This document shows, piece after piece, positions 17,365 through 25,519 of a stretch of 64,000 nucleotides of DNA. Under the pieces are notes generated by a model. It did not search any database, had not been told where the DNA came from, and saw only the letters and a program-made list of their open reading frames with translations. This DNA comes from an uncultured Coriobacteriaceae bacterium (GTDB lineage: Bacteria > Actinomycetota > Coriobacteriia > Coriobacteriales > Atopobiaceae): the NCBI GenBank assembly GCA_902790135.1, contig CADAQM010000001.1, positions 62,001 through 126,000 on the forward strand, written 5' to 3'. Each line of letters starts with the position of its first letter. Positions within the stretch are counted from its first letter, which is position 1. The position numbers and the translations under genes were made by a program.

Positions 17365-18003
17365 TTAGAAGGCCAATGACAGGAGACCGCTTTCCAGGGC
17401 GAGCACTTGGTCGTGGGGATTGGAAGGACCACAGATGACAGACCTCCATTCGCCCGAGCCGACCAAGCGATAGTCCACACGCGGGCCAAAACCCTGCTGA
17501 AGCGTACGCGCGGCGACCGCGAAGGAAGGGTCCCGCCTGAGACCCGGATAGCGAAGCTCCTCCACCTTGGGATGACAGCGCAGGTAGCTCGCGACCACCT
17601 GTGCGGCGTCGCTAGACAGGTGCCAACTCGTCGCCTCCCGGTTCAATGCCTCGGCCGCACATGAGAGAAGTACCTCATCGGTGGTTGCATGCTCGGCAAA
17701 CCACGCATTGACGTCGGACAGTACTCGCGAGACGTCCTTCGAGACGGCCACGACGCAAAGGTCTTCCGCAATGTCCATGACCGAGACGTGCGCGCCCAGG
17801 CGAATGGCGGGACAGCCCTCGGGACCATAGGCAGTCACATCAGCTATGACGATCTTGCCTTTGCCGCGTGCCTCGGCAGCCTGTGCTTTGACATCGTTGC
17901 AGACGATGGGCGCCGGCGTCAGCGGACTGATCTCCACGATGCCAGATCTTGCATCAGCCTGATTCCGCAGGTAAGACAGAACCTCGGCTCGGGGGATGGC
18001 CAC
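17365..18003 (-). CDS. Cys/Met-metabolism PLP-enzyme-like C-terminal half, catalytic lysine absent
   Basis: About 212 residues from a GTG at 18003; the earlier GTG at 18093 lies inside the terminator of the preceding gene and is rejected. The end of the protein reads SYLRCHPKVEELRYPGL, then AARTLQQGFGPRVDY, which matches the C-terminal part of cystathionine gamma-synthase/lyase proteins (HP.V..V.YPGL, GFGG...F). The central segment GKIVIADVTAYGPEGCPAI followed by RLGAHVSVMDIAEDL aligns with the 'VVDNTFATP...P...GAD.VVHSATKY' block, but the Schiff-base lysine block is MDIAEDL with no Lys. The N-terminal 150 or so residues of the family are missing. The frame is intact, so it may be a repurposed fragment rather than plain decay. 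Alignment is by eye. Confidence 0.55.
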   Translation of the reverse strand: MAIPRAEVLSYLRNQADARSGIVEISPLTPAPIVCNDVKAQAAEARGKGKIVIADVTAYGPEGCPAIRLGAHVSVMDIAEDLCVVAVSKDVSRVLSDVNAWFAEHATTDEVLLSCAAEALNREATSWHLSSDAAQVVASYLRCHPKVEELRYPGLRRDPSFAVAARTLQQGFGPRVDYRLVGSGEWRSVICGPSNPHDQVLALESGLLSLAF

Positions 18004-18039
18004 CAGCCATCCGAGACGCGCCCCCTGCCCATGAGCGAA

Positions 18040-18076
18040 GGCCGTGCCAGGGGCATGGTCTACCCCTGGCACGGCC
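18040..18076 (-). terminator. intrinsic terminator after the amphipathic-repeat gene
   Basis: Perfect 14-bp stem (18040-18053 and 18063-18076, arms GGCCGTGCCAGGGG and complement) with a 9-nt loop, 20 nt past the minus-strand stop at 18097. Confidence 0.8.
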
Positions 18077-18096
18077 TGAACGAAACCGGTCACGTC

Positions 18097-18888
18097 TTAC
18101 TCGACCCTAGGCTCTTCCGCGACGTCCTCGACGGCAGCCTCTTCGGCTGCGGGCTCAGGCTCGACGTCCTCAGCCTCGGGTTCAGCAACGTCCTCAACGG
18201 CCTCAGGCTCAACGTCCTCAGCCTCCTCGGCCACGGGCTCCACGGCCTCCTCGACGACCTCGGGCTCGACGTCCTCGACGGGCTCCGCCTCAACCTCAGC
18301 AGCCTCATCGGCGGGCTCTGCGTCCTCGATCTCAGGCTCGACATCCTCGACATCACCTGACTGCTCGTCCACGATCTCGACGCCCAGAGCCTCCTCGACC
18401 GCAGCGCCGATCACGCCATCACGGTCAAGGTCGGTCTTGGTAGTGAGCTCAAGCAGGTCAAAGGCCTTGTCGAGAACACCGCTTGCCCACTCCATCGCAC
18501 GCGAGGTATGCGGCTTTGCCTTCTCGGCGATGCCGGAAGCCGCGTCGGCAGCCTTGTCCACATAGGGCTTGGCCTTCTCGGCGAGGTCCCCTGCGGCGTC
18601 CTTTGCCTTCTCCACGTGCGGCTTCGCCTTCTCGGCGAAATCGCCAGCAGCGTCCTTGGCCCTCTCCATGTGGGGCTTTGCCTTCTCGGCGAGATCTGCC
18701 GCCGTCGCGGCAGCCTTGTCGACGTAGGGCTTGGCGGTAGCCGACGCCTTGTCCACGTAGGGCTTTGCGGTGGCAGCAGCCTTATCCACATAGGGCTTGG
18801 CCTTCTGACCGAGGTCCTCCGCTACATCCGAGGCCTGATCAACGAAATCGTTGGCCCGCTGCTTGAAATCGTCCATGTCAATGGCCAT
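18097..18888 (-). CDS. amphipathic-helix repeat protein with EF-hand-like loop and acidic tail
   Basis: 263 residues from the ATG at 18888 (GAGGAG upstream). Three parts are visible. Residues 29-130 are a helical repeat in which a KPYV/KPH unit recurs at 31, 42, 53, 71, 89, 107 and 125, that is every 11 and then every 18 residues; both periods keep one helix face constant, as in LEA-type and apolipoprotein-like proteins. Residues 153-166 read DLDRDGVIGAAVEE, close to a DxDxDG calcium-binding loop. Residues 178-263 are almost only E, D, V, A and P. There is no signal peptide or membrane segment. Function unknown; membrane-surface or stress protection is a guess from composition. Confidence 0.8.
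   Translation of the reverse strand: MAIDMDDFKQRANDFVDQASDVAEDLGQKAKPYVDKAAATAKPYVDKASATAKPYVDKAAATAADLAEKAKPHMERAKDAAGDFAEKAKPHVEKAKDAAGDLAEKAKPYVDKAADAASGIAEKAKPHTSRAMEWASGVLDKAFDLLELTTKTDLDRDGVIGAAVEEALGVEIVDEQSGDVEDVEPEIEDAEPADEAAEVEAEPVEDVEPEVVEEAVEPVAEEAEDVEPEAVEDVAEPEAEDVEPEPAAEEAAVEDVAEEPRVE
18499..18804 (-). repeat. tandem 11- and 18-residue coding repeats
   Basis: Codes for residues 29-130 of the amphipathic-repeat protein: three units of 11 codons followed by four of 18 codons, each containing GCCAAGCCC-type DNA around KPYV or KPH. The repeat is preserved at the DNA level, so it is a likely site of length variation between strains. Confidence 0.8.
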
Positions 18889-19010
18889 GATGGGCTCCTC
18901 ACTTCTGCGTTGTATGCGCAAAACACTAGGGTCATTGTTCCCCAAACGGTGCCGTTTGAGTCCCCGAAATGGGTGGGTGGAGCCAATCCCGACCCCAATA
19001 GAGACACGAA

Positions 19011-19045
19011 GGGACCCTCGACCATCCATCGTGGTCGAGGGTCCC
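19011..19045 (-). terminator. intrinsic terminator after thrS
   Basis: Perfect 14-bp stem (19011-19024 with 19032-19045, arms GGGACCCTCGACCA and complement) and a 7-nt loop, 27 nt beyond the thrS stop on the minus strand; followed by TTCGTGTCTC. Confidence 0.8.
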
Positions 19046-19072
19046 CATCAGGCTATGAGCGGAGCATGCTTC

Positions 19073-20836
19073 CTAGCGGCGCTCGACAATCTCCTCGGTG
19101 AGGGAGGCGATGAACTCGTCAAGGGAGCTGGGATGGGTCTCGTTGGTGCGGTCGCGGACCGAGATGAAGCCGCCCTCGGCCTCCTTCTCGCCCAGAATCA
19201 GCATGTAGGGAACGCGATCGACGCCGCGGGCCTCGCGGATCTTGTAGCCGATCTTCTCGTCGCGCTCGTCGACCTTCACGCGCACGCCAGCCGCACGCAG
19301 GGCGTCGCCGACCTCCTTGGCATAGGCGCGCGTCTTCTCGGAGACGGGGAGCACCTTGACCTGGCAGGGCGAGAGCCAGGTGGGAAACTTGCCGGCGTAC
19401 TGCTCGGTGAGCATGCCGATGAAGCGCTCGAAGGAGCCAAAGCCCGCACGGTGGATCATGATGGGACGATGCTTCTCGCCGTCAGCGCCGACGTACTCGA
19501 GCTCAAAGTTCTGAGGGAGCTGGAAGTCGAGCTGGATGGTGCCGCACTGCCACGTGCGACCGAGGCAGTCCTCCAGGTGGAAGTCGATCTTGGGGCCATA
19601 GAAGGCACCGTCACCCTCGTTGAGGATGTACTCGACGCCCATGGTCTCTAGAGCCTTGCGCAGGCCCTCCTCGGCAAGCGCCCAGTCCTCGTCCGAACCC
19701 ATGGAGTTGTCGGGGCGAGTGGAGAGCTCCACGTGATACGGGAAGCCAAACTGCTCGTAGTAGGTGGTGATGAGGTGCGCCGTCTCGGTGACCAGCTCGG
19801 TGATCTGGTCGGGACGCACGAACAGGTGGGCGTCGTCCTGGGTGAAGGAGCGCACGCGGAAGAGTCCGTGGAGGGCGCCGCGGAGCTCGTGACGGTGGTC
19901 AAGGCCGGCCTCGGCGAGCTTGAGCGGAAGGTCGCGGTAGCTGCGCGGCTTGCTCTTGTAGATGAGGCAGGCACCGGGGCAGTTCATCGGCTTGACGGCA
20001 TAGTCCTCGTCGTCGATGAGCGTGGTGTACATGTTCTCCTTGTAGTGGTCCCAGTGACCGGAGGTCTCCCAGAGCTTGCGCGACAGGATGATGGGCGTCT
20101 GCACCTCGTCGTAGTTGTACTCGTTCTGCATGTCGTGCCAGTAGTCCATGAGGGCGTTCTTGAGGCGCATGCCGTTGGGCAGCCAGAACGGGAAGCCCGG
20201 GCCCTCGTCGGCCATCATGAACAGCTCCATCTCCTGGCCGATCTTGCGATGGTCGCGCTTCTTGGCCTCCTCGATGAAGGCGAGGTGGGCGTCGAGGTCG
20301 GCCTTGCTGGCAAAGGCGATGCCGTTGATGCGGGTGAGCATCTTGTTGTTGGCGTCGTTCTTCCAGTAGGCGCCGGAGACGCCGGTGAGCTTGAAGGCCT
20401 TGAGCGCCTTGGTGTACATGAGGTGCGGGCCGACGCACATGTCGACGTACTCGCCCTGCTTGTAGAAGGTGATGCGGGCATCCTCGGCAAGGTCGCCGAT
20501 GTGCTCGACCTTGTACTTCTCGCCGCGCTCCTGCATGTGGGCGATGGCCTCCTCGCGCGGGAGCTCGTAGGTCTCGAACTTGAGGTTCTCCTTGCAGATC
20601 TTGCGCATCTCGGCCTCGATCGCGGGGAAGTCGTCCTCGCTGATCTTTACGCCCTCGGGCAGGTCGATGTCGTAGTAGAAGCCGTTCTCGGTGGCAGGGC
20701 CATAGCCGAAGTCGGCCTCGGGATACAGGCGCTTGATGGCCTGCGCAAGAATGTGAGAGGCGCTATGGCGAATGACGTGGAGCTCCTCGCCCTCGGGGCA
20801 CTCCCCCACGTGTCCATCGTTGTACAGGACTTTCAT
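19073..20836 (-). CDS. thrS: threonyl-tRNA synthetase lacking the N-terminal TGS domain
   Basis: 587 residues from the ATG at 20836, which has AAGGAGA upstream. After only about 27 residues it enters the editing domain (HSASHILAQAIKRLYP, GYGPATENGFYYD), then the class II catalytic core: MNCPGACLIYK with the zinc cysteine, HRHELRGALHGLFRVRSFTQDDAH (motif 2 region, zinc/ATP contacts) and HRAGFGSFERFIGML (motif 3). The anticodon-binding domain follows (QVKVLPVSEK to the end). The usual bacterial enzyme is about 640 residues with a TGS domain first; that domain is missing here. No T-box leader fits in the 84 nt upstream. It charges tRNA-Thr in protein synthesis. Confidence 0.96.
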   Translation of the reverse strand: MKVLYNDGHVGECPEGEELHVIRHSASHILAQAIKRLYPEADFGYGPATENGFYYDIDLPEGVKISEDDFPAIEAEMRKICKENLKFETYELPREEAIAHMQERGEKYKVEHIGDLAEDARITFYKQGEYVDMCVGPHLMYTKALKAFKLTGVSGAYWKNDANNKMLTRINGIAFASKADLDAHLAFIEEAKKRDHRKIGQEMELFMMADEGPGFPFWLPNGMRLKNALMDYWHDMQNEYNYDEVQTPIILSRKLWETSGHWDHYKENMYTTLIDDEDYAVKPMNCPGACLIYKSKPRSYRDLPLKLAEAGLDHRHELRGALHGLFRVRSFTQDDAHLFVRPDQITELVTETAHLITTYYEQFGFPYHVELSTRPDNSMGSDEDWALAEEGLRKALETMGVEYILNEGDGAFYGPKIDFHLEDCLGRTWQCGTIQLDFQLPQNFELEYVGADGEKHRPIMIHRAGFGSFERFIGMLTEQYAGKFPTWLSPCQVKVLPVSEKTRAYAKEVGDALRAAGVRVKVDERDEKIGYKIREARGVDRVPYMLILGEKEAEGGFISVRDRTNETHPSSLDEFIASLTEEIVERR

Positions 20837-20920
20837 GAATTTCTCCTTACCTGGCTTTTGCAGCACGGTCGATTATCGCAGAAGATGATTCGGGTTCACG
20901 TCCTAATGAGCATTTATCCC

Positions 20921-21694
20921 CTAGTTTGTCACGGACCCAACGGGGCGACCCGTCATCGCCTCAAAAGCGGCGTCGATAGAGGTGCCCACCTGCTTGCCCG
21001 AGATGGTCTCCAGAAGCCCCGACTTCACAGCCTCCTCGCCCACGACGGTGGCGACGATCGTGTCGTTGCTCTCGCCGATGACGACCAGGCAGCGCTTGCC
21101 GGAGGGACCCGCGCATACGGCTATGGCTGCCCCGTCGATGATCTCGCTGTCCTCGCAGGTCAGCACATCGCGCACAAGCCCCTTGAAGGCGCGCTTCACG
21201 CTGGAGTACTTGCTCGTCACAATGCGGTAGCTGACCTCGGCTTCCGTGACGCCCTCCTCGAGCTTGGCGATGTCATCGTCGGAAAGCGTCTCCCCCTGCG
21301 CGTTCAGGACCACGACTGCCGCAGAGCCGTCCTCCTTGATCCACATCTGGTTGCGCTCGCTCCAGGCGTACTGTTGCTGCTGGAGCAGAGTCTCGAGCTG
21401 CCATCCCTTGAGCTCGGCGACGGCATAGGCACTTGCGTCATCGTGACGGTCGATCGCCTCGTCAGGCCATTGGGCAAACGAGGCCTCGTCCTGGAAGGGC
21501 TCCTTCTCGGCAGCCCCTGCCTCGTCCTGCGATTGCCCAGCCTCCGTTTGAGTGGCGGCGGACCCCTCGTCTGCCGTGGAAGTCTGCTGCTGCGTCGAAC
21601 AGCCCGACAGTGCCGCGAGCGTCAGCGTGCCAGCCAAAAGCGCGCTTGCGCAGGTGCGCGTGAGCGATAAGAGCAGCGATCGGTTGTCCTCCAT
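20921..21694 (-). CDS. lipoprotein of unknown function
   Basis: 257 residues; GGGAGG precedes the ATG at 21694. A signal peptide of about 30 residues ends in the lipobox LAALSGC, so Cys32 is expected to be lipidated and the protein held at the outer membrane face. A Gln/Ser/Thr/Glu-rich linker (33-75) follows. The globular part (about 75-257) has a beta-rich stretch (MWIKEDGSAAVVVLNAQGE; CLVVIGESNDTIVATVVGEE). I recognise no catalytic motif. It follows the divergent HD-domain gene by 112 nt. Confidence 0.8.
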   Translation of the reverse strand: MEDNRSLLLSLTRTCASALLAGTLTLAALSGCSTQQQTSTADEGSAATQTEAGQSQDEAGAAEKEPFQDEASFAQWPDEAIDRHDDASAYAVAELKGWQLETLLQQQQYAWSERNQMWIKEDGSAAVVVLNAQGETLSDDDIAKLEEGVTEAEVSYRIVTSKYSSVKRAFKGLVRDVLTCEDSEIIDGAAIAVCAGPSGKRCLVVIGESNDTIVATVVGEEAVKSGLLETISGKQVGTSIDAAFEAMTGRPVGSVTN

Positions 21695-21806
21695 GGTGCC
21701 TCCCAGCCGTTTTTACCAAGACACTATCTTAGCGGGTCTTGTGGCGCGCACGGCACAGGTGTCAAGACTCACGTAGAATCAAAAGACCCGAGACTCGGAG
21801 ACACCC

Positions 21807-22580
21807 ATGGACAAAGCCCGCGCCCTTGCCGCCTTTGGAAACTACGCCTCAGCCTATGACCGTGCCAACCCTCGAATCGCCCTCAAGGTCGATCACACCT
21901 TGAGGGTCATGGGGCTCTGCGAGCGGATCGCCCTGGCCGAGGGATTCGCACCCCACGACGTGGAACTTGCCTGGCTCGTTGGGTTGCTTCATGACATCGG
22001 CAGGTTTGAGCAGGTCAGACGCTATGACACGTTCAGCGACGATAGGTCTGTCAGCCATGCCGAGCTTGGTGCCGAGCTCTTGTTTGAGGAGGGCGACGAC
22101 GGCTCGCAGCTCATCCGCAAGTTTGTGGAGACCGACGGGGACGACGAGCTCATACGGTTCGTCGTGGCGCATCACAGCGACTTGCAACTACCCGAGGGGC
22201 TCACGCGTCGCGAGCGGGCACTCTGCGACATTCTGCGCGATGCCGACAAGATCGACATCATCAAGGTCAACTGCATCTGCCCCATCGAGGACATCTACGG
22301 TGTGAGCGAGGCGCAGATGCGCGCAAGCGAGCTTTCCCCCGCCTGCATGGACATGTTCTACCAGCACCGCTGCCTACCGCGCGGGATCAGGCGGCATCCC
22401 GCGGACATCATGCTGGGACACATATGCTTTGCATGGGAGCTCGAGTTCGAAGAAAGCCTGAGGATACTCGCGGAGCAGGGACACCTGGCACAGATGCTCT
22501 CACGCAGGTGGGACCTGCCCGAGACGCAGGCTGCCTTCGACGACATGGCAGACCACATGCGTGAGGTGCTCGGCGCCTAG
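21807..22580 (+). CDS. HD-domain phosphohydrolase
   Basis: 257 residues. Metal ligands of the HD fold are visible: His in KVDHTLRV (about residue 28), the HD pair in LVGLLHDIGRFEQ (about 62-63), His in VSHAELG and VVAHHSDLQ, and Asp in ILRDADKIDIIKV (about 149). Substrate unknown; HD proteins of this size hydrolyse nucleotides or phosphate esters. Ends 2 nt from the convergent PAP2 gene. Confidence 0.85.
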   Translation: MDKARALAAFGNYASAYDRANPRIALKVDHTLRVMGLCERIALAEGFAPHDVELAWLVGLLHDIGRFEQVRRYDTFSDDRSVSHAELGAELLFEEGDDGSQLIRKFVETDGDDELIRFVVAHHSDLQLPEGLTRRERALCDILRDADKIDIIKVNCICPIEDIYGVSEAQMRASELSPACMDMFYQHRCLPRGIRRHPADIMLGHICFAWELEFEESLRILAEQGHLAQMLSRRWDLPETQAAFDDMADHMREVLGA

Positions 22581-22582
22581 CG

Positions 22583-23539
22583 CTAGACCTCGCTCTTGGC
22601 GAACAAGGCGTCAAGCTTGGGGAAGAGCATCGGGATAACGGTAACCACCACAAAGAACACGATTGCGTGTCGCACGAGCTGCCCCGTATGGCTGCCCAAG
22701 ATGCCCACGATCGCGTGGCCCACCGGCACGTACAGCACAAGCGCAATGAGGGCGCCCGCAAACAGCCGCACGAGGACCTGGATCAGCTTGAGCCCACCGG
22801 TCTCGAAGTTCACCCAATGGCGCTCCACGTACCAACCCGCAAGCACTCCCAGCATGAGGCCGGCGATCTTGTAGCAGTCCACGAGCATGGCCATGGGATC
22901 GACGAGCAGCTTGCCATCGACGTAGTCCATCGGATAGGACTTGACCGTCACGTACACGAGGAAGAGCACGACCGCTGCGCAGCCCAAGACGAGAACGCGC
23001 AGGTCACGGCCCTCGCCACCCTCGACCCACACCAGCAGTCTGTCGCAGACAAACACGAACGCCAGGCCTTCCGCGAAGGCCACGAGGACGTCCTGTGGCG
23101 CATGTACGCCCAAGAAGTTGCGCGAGAAGCCCACGATCAGGGCAAACAGCAAGCCGACCGCCATCGGCCAGCGCTTCTCGCGCCACGCCCAACCGAAGCT
23201 TCCCAAGACGCTCGTCGAGGACTGCGTGTGAGAGCTCGGGAACGAGTAGCCCGTGGCACCCTTGATCGCAACCGAATCGGGCACCACACGCGGGTCGCGG
23301 ATCCACGGACGGTAGCAGCACACCGTGTTCTTTATCAACTGGTTGAACACCGAGCTCACGCCATAGGTGATGAGCGCCAGCGTGCTGCGGCGCTTGTCGA
23401 TGCACCAGTACATGACGCAAGGGATGAGCATCGTGAGCACCGTTGCGGCCTCTGAGCCCATGAACGAGAAGAACGCCTGGACGAATTGCGGCGCGCTTTC
23501 GCGCAGTCCTTGAAGCCAGAGCAGGTAGCTGATATCCAT
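22583..23539 (-). CDS. PAP2-family membrane phosphatase
   Basis: 318 residues from the ATG at 23539 (AGGAG upstream; the open frame before it overlaps the HAD gene). The three PAP2 phosphatase motifs are present: KNTVCCYRP, SFPSSHT and GFSRNFLGVHAPQDV, the last carrying the catalytic His. Six to eight membrane helices are apparent, with extra helices after the phosphatase core. Likely substrates are undecaprenyl pyrophosphate or phosphatidate-type lipids at the membrane. It starts 7 nt after the HAD gene and probably forms an operon with it. Confidence 0.9.
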   Translation of the reverse strand: MDISYLLWLQGLRESAPQFVQAFFSFMGSEAATVLTMLIPCVMYWCIDKRRSTLALITYGVSSVFNQLIKNTVCCYRPWIRDPRVVPDSVAIKGATGYSFPSSHTQSSTSVLGSFGWAWREKRWPMAVGLLFALIVGFSRNFLGVHAPQDVLVAFAEGLAFVFVCDRLLVWVEGGEGRDLRVLVLGCAAVVLFLVYVTVKSYPMDYVDGKLLVDPMAMLVDCYKIAGLMLGVLAGWYVERHWVNFETGGLKLIQVLVRLFAGALIALVLYVPVGHAIVGILGSHTGQLVRHAIVFFVVVTVIPMLFPKLDALFAKSEV

Positions 23540-23546
23540 GACTCTC

Positions 23547-24359
23547 CTAGCCGACAAGCCCGAAATGGCGCATGGCCTGGGCGATACCGTCTTCCAGCAC
23601 TCCACCAGTAAGGTAGGTCGCGAGCTCCTTGACCTCGGGGTGTCGGGCGTTGCCCATGACGATGGCCTCGTCGCAGCGCTCGAGCATCTCCTTGTCATTC
23701 ATGCTATCGCCAAACCCAAAGGTCCGGACCTCAGGAAGGCCGAGATGCTTAAGCAGCAGGTCAATGGCCGTGGCCTTGTTGATCCCCTTAACCGAGATCT
23801 CGCCCGCGGTGACGTCCGGCCGGTCGTGGGAGGAACGTACGACGTAGAAGTCGTCGCCCAGCTCGGCCTGGACCTCCTCGAAGGAGGCGCCAGAGGCTAT
23901 GCGGAAGCTCACCTTGTTGACCTCGGCGCGATTGACACCGTCGAGGCCGTGCACGATCGCCTCGAAGGCCGTGTTGCCCTCGATGCCCCAAGCCACGCGC
24001 GCATAGGCAAGAAACTCCTCGTCAAAGAAGAGACCGTCATTGCACTCCAGATAGTAGGTGCCGCCGCAGGCGTGCAGAAAGGCCTCGATGCGACGCACCG
24101 CCACCTCGCCCAGCACCTGGTGATGGACCATGGTCTGCCCGTCGAGCACAAAGCCCCCGGCGGCGCCGATGATGCCGTCGACGGGCAGGTCTCCCACCGA
24201 GCGGGCCTCCGCAAGCGAGCGGCCCGTGCACAGGTAGTTGCGGCAGCCACGCTCGCGCGCCTCGGCCATCGCCGCGATCGCCGAGGGCGGTATGTACTGC
24301 TCGCCATCCTTCATGGTGAGCAGCGTGCCGTCCACATCAAAGAACAGAATGTTGGTCAT
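23547..24359 (-). CDS. HAD-superfamily (Cof-type) phosphatase
   Basis: 270 residues. Motif I is FFDVDGTLLT (nucleophile Asp8 and Asp10), motif II LCTGRS, motif III lysine in ISVKGINKATAI, and motif IV FGFGDSMNDKEML with following MGNA; the C2-type cap lies between II and III. Cof-like members dephosphorylate sugar phosphates or cofactors. It precedes the PAP2 gene closely. Confidence 0.92.
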   Translation of the reverse strand: MTNILFFDVDGTLLTMKDGEQYIPPSAIAAMAEARERGCRNYLCTGRSLAEARSVGDLPVDGIIGAAGGFVLDGQTMVHHQVLGEVAVRRIEAFLHACGGTYYLECNDGLFFDEEFLAYARVAWGIEGNTAFEAIVHGLDGVNRAEVNKVSFRIASGASFEEVQAELGDDFYVVRSSHDRPDVTAGEISVKGINKATAIDLLLKHLGLPEVRTFGFGDSMNDKEMLERCDEAIVMGNARHPEVKELATYLTGGVLEDGIAQAMRHFGLVG

Positions 24360-24428
24360 GGCATCCTCCCGGTAGGAGGCAAGTATGACACATGTGGACG
24401 ATTCGCTTGCCGGTAGGCAGGCTGCGGG

Positions 24429-25493
24429 CTAGGCGCCCAGTATCCGCCTCGTCTCACGCATGAAAACGGCCATCTCCTCGGGCGTACCCACTGTCACGCG
24501 CAGCCAGTTGTCGATGCGTGGAGCCTTGTAGTAGCGCGTGAGCACGCCCGCCTCGCGCAGGCGCGTGCACCAGTCGGCTGCCGCCAAGGTGGGGTGGGTC
24601 GCAAAGAAGAAGTTGGTCACGCTCGGAAGCACCTTAAAGCCCAGCTCGCGCAGCTCGTCCGCGACCTCGTCACGCGTCTCGCAGATGCGCGCCGCGCAAG
24701 CCTGCATGTAGGCTCGGTCCTCGATGGCCGCGATGCCCACGGCCATCGTCGGAGCCGACAGGTTGAAGGGATTGAAGCTGAACTTGAGGTCGTTCAGGTC
24801 CTTGACCAAGTCCGCCTGCGCCACGCACCAGCCGATGTGGGCACCAGCCAGGTTGTAGGACTTGCTCATGGTGTGTACCACCACGAGATTGCGGTGTGTG
24901 CTCGTGAGGGCGTCGCAGCTCTGGCTGCCGTAGTCCACGTATGCCTCGTCCACGATCACCAGACGCTCGGGGTGCGCCGCGCAGATGCGCGCCACCTCGT
25001 CCGGCGAGACCGCCAGACCCGTAGGTGCGTTGGGGTTGGCGAAGACGACGGTCCCCTCGAAGGCGGCAAACGCGTCCACGTCGAGGGTGAAGTCGTCGCG
25101 TAGCGGCAGCTCGTGCCAGTCCAGCCCGTAGGTGGCTGAGTAGTCGCGGTAGAAGCCATAGGTCACGTCGGGGAAGGCGATCTTGGAGCCCGGCTCGCAG
25201 AAGGTGAGCAGCAAAAAGCCCAGCACCTCGTCGGACCCGTTGCCGCAGAATACCTCAGCTGCGGTGAAGCCTGAAACCCGGGCGATGGTCTCTCGCAGAG
25301 GCAGGCAGTGTGGGTCGGCATACTTGCCAAGGCCAGCGACCAACGCGGGATCCGCCAGCGCACGTGCGACACCCGGGCACGGCGCCACACTCGTCTCGTT
25401 GGCGTTGAGCTTGACGTAGGTGCGGTCCTTGGGCTGCTCGCCCGGAACATAGGGGCTGAGCCCCGCAAACCTCGGTGCCAGAAACTCGCTCAT
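24429..25493 (-). CDS. hisC: histidinol-phosphate aminotransferase-like enzyme
   Basis: 354 residues from the ATG at 25493 (MSEFLAPRFAGLSPYVPGEQ, GGGAG upstream). The long open frame extending to 26084 is the neighbouring aminotransferase in another frame. Type I PLP-fold motifs: VKLNANETSVAPCPGV, CGNGSDEVLGFL, PNAPTGL, IVDEAYVDY and the PLP lysine in TMSKSYNLAGAHIGW. It matches the HisC group, which uses histidinol phosphate and also aromatic amino acids. No other his genes are near, so the true substrate here is open; the neighbours suggest amino acid catabolism. Confidence 0.85.
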   Translation of the reverse strand: MSEFLAPRFAGLSPYVPGEQPKDRTYVKLNANETSVAPCPGVARALADPALVAGLGKYADPHCLPLRETIARVSGFTAAEVFCGNGSDEVLGFLLLTFCEPGSKIAFPDVTYGFYRDYSATYGLDWHELPLRDDFTLDVDAFAAFEGTVVFANPNAPTGLAVSPDEVARICAAHPERLVIVDEAYVDYGSQSCDALTSTHRNLVVVHTMSKSYNLAGAHIGWCVAQADLVKDLNDLKFSFNPFNLSAPTMAVGIAAIEDRAYMQACAARICETRDEVADELRELGFKVLPSVTNFFFATHPTLAAADWCTRLREAGVLTRYYKAPRIDNWLRVTVGTPEEMAVFMRETRRILGA

Positions 25494-25519
25494 GTCTCCC
25501 CCTCCCCGGCTTGGCCTAC

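Noticed and set aside
17365-18093. Longer pseudo-PLP reading frame from the GTG at 18093
   Set aside because: That start and the next 18 codons lie within the terminator hairpin of the upstream gene.
20837-20920. T-box riboswitch upstream of thrS
   Set aside because: Only 84 nt are available, with no specifier stem or UGGN-type T-box sequence visible.
19733-21670. 645-codon plus-strand open frame opposite thrS and the lipoprotein gene
   Set aside because: Spans two well-supported minus-strand genes and their intergenic gap; low-complexity Leu/Val/Gly product.
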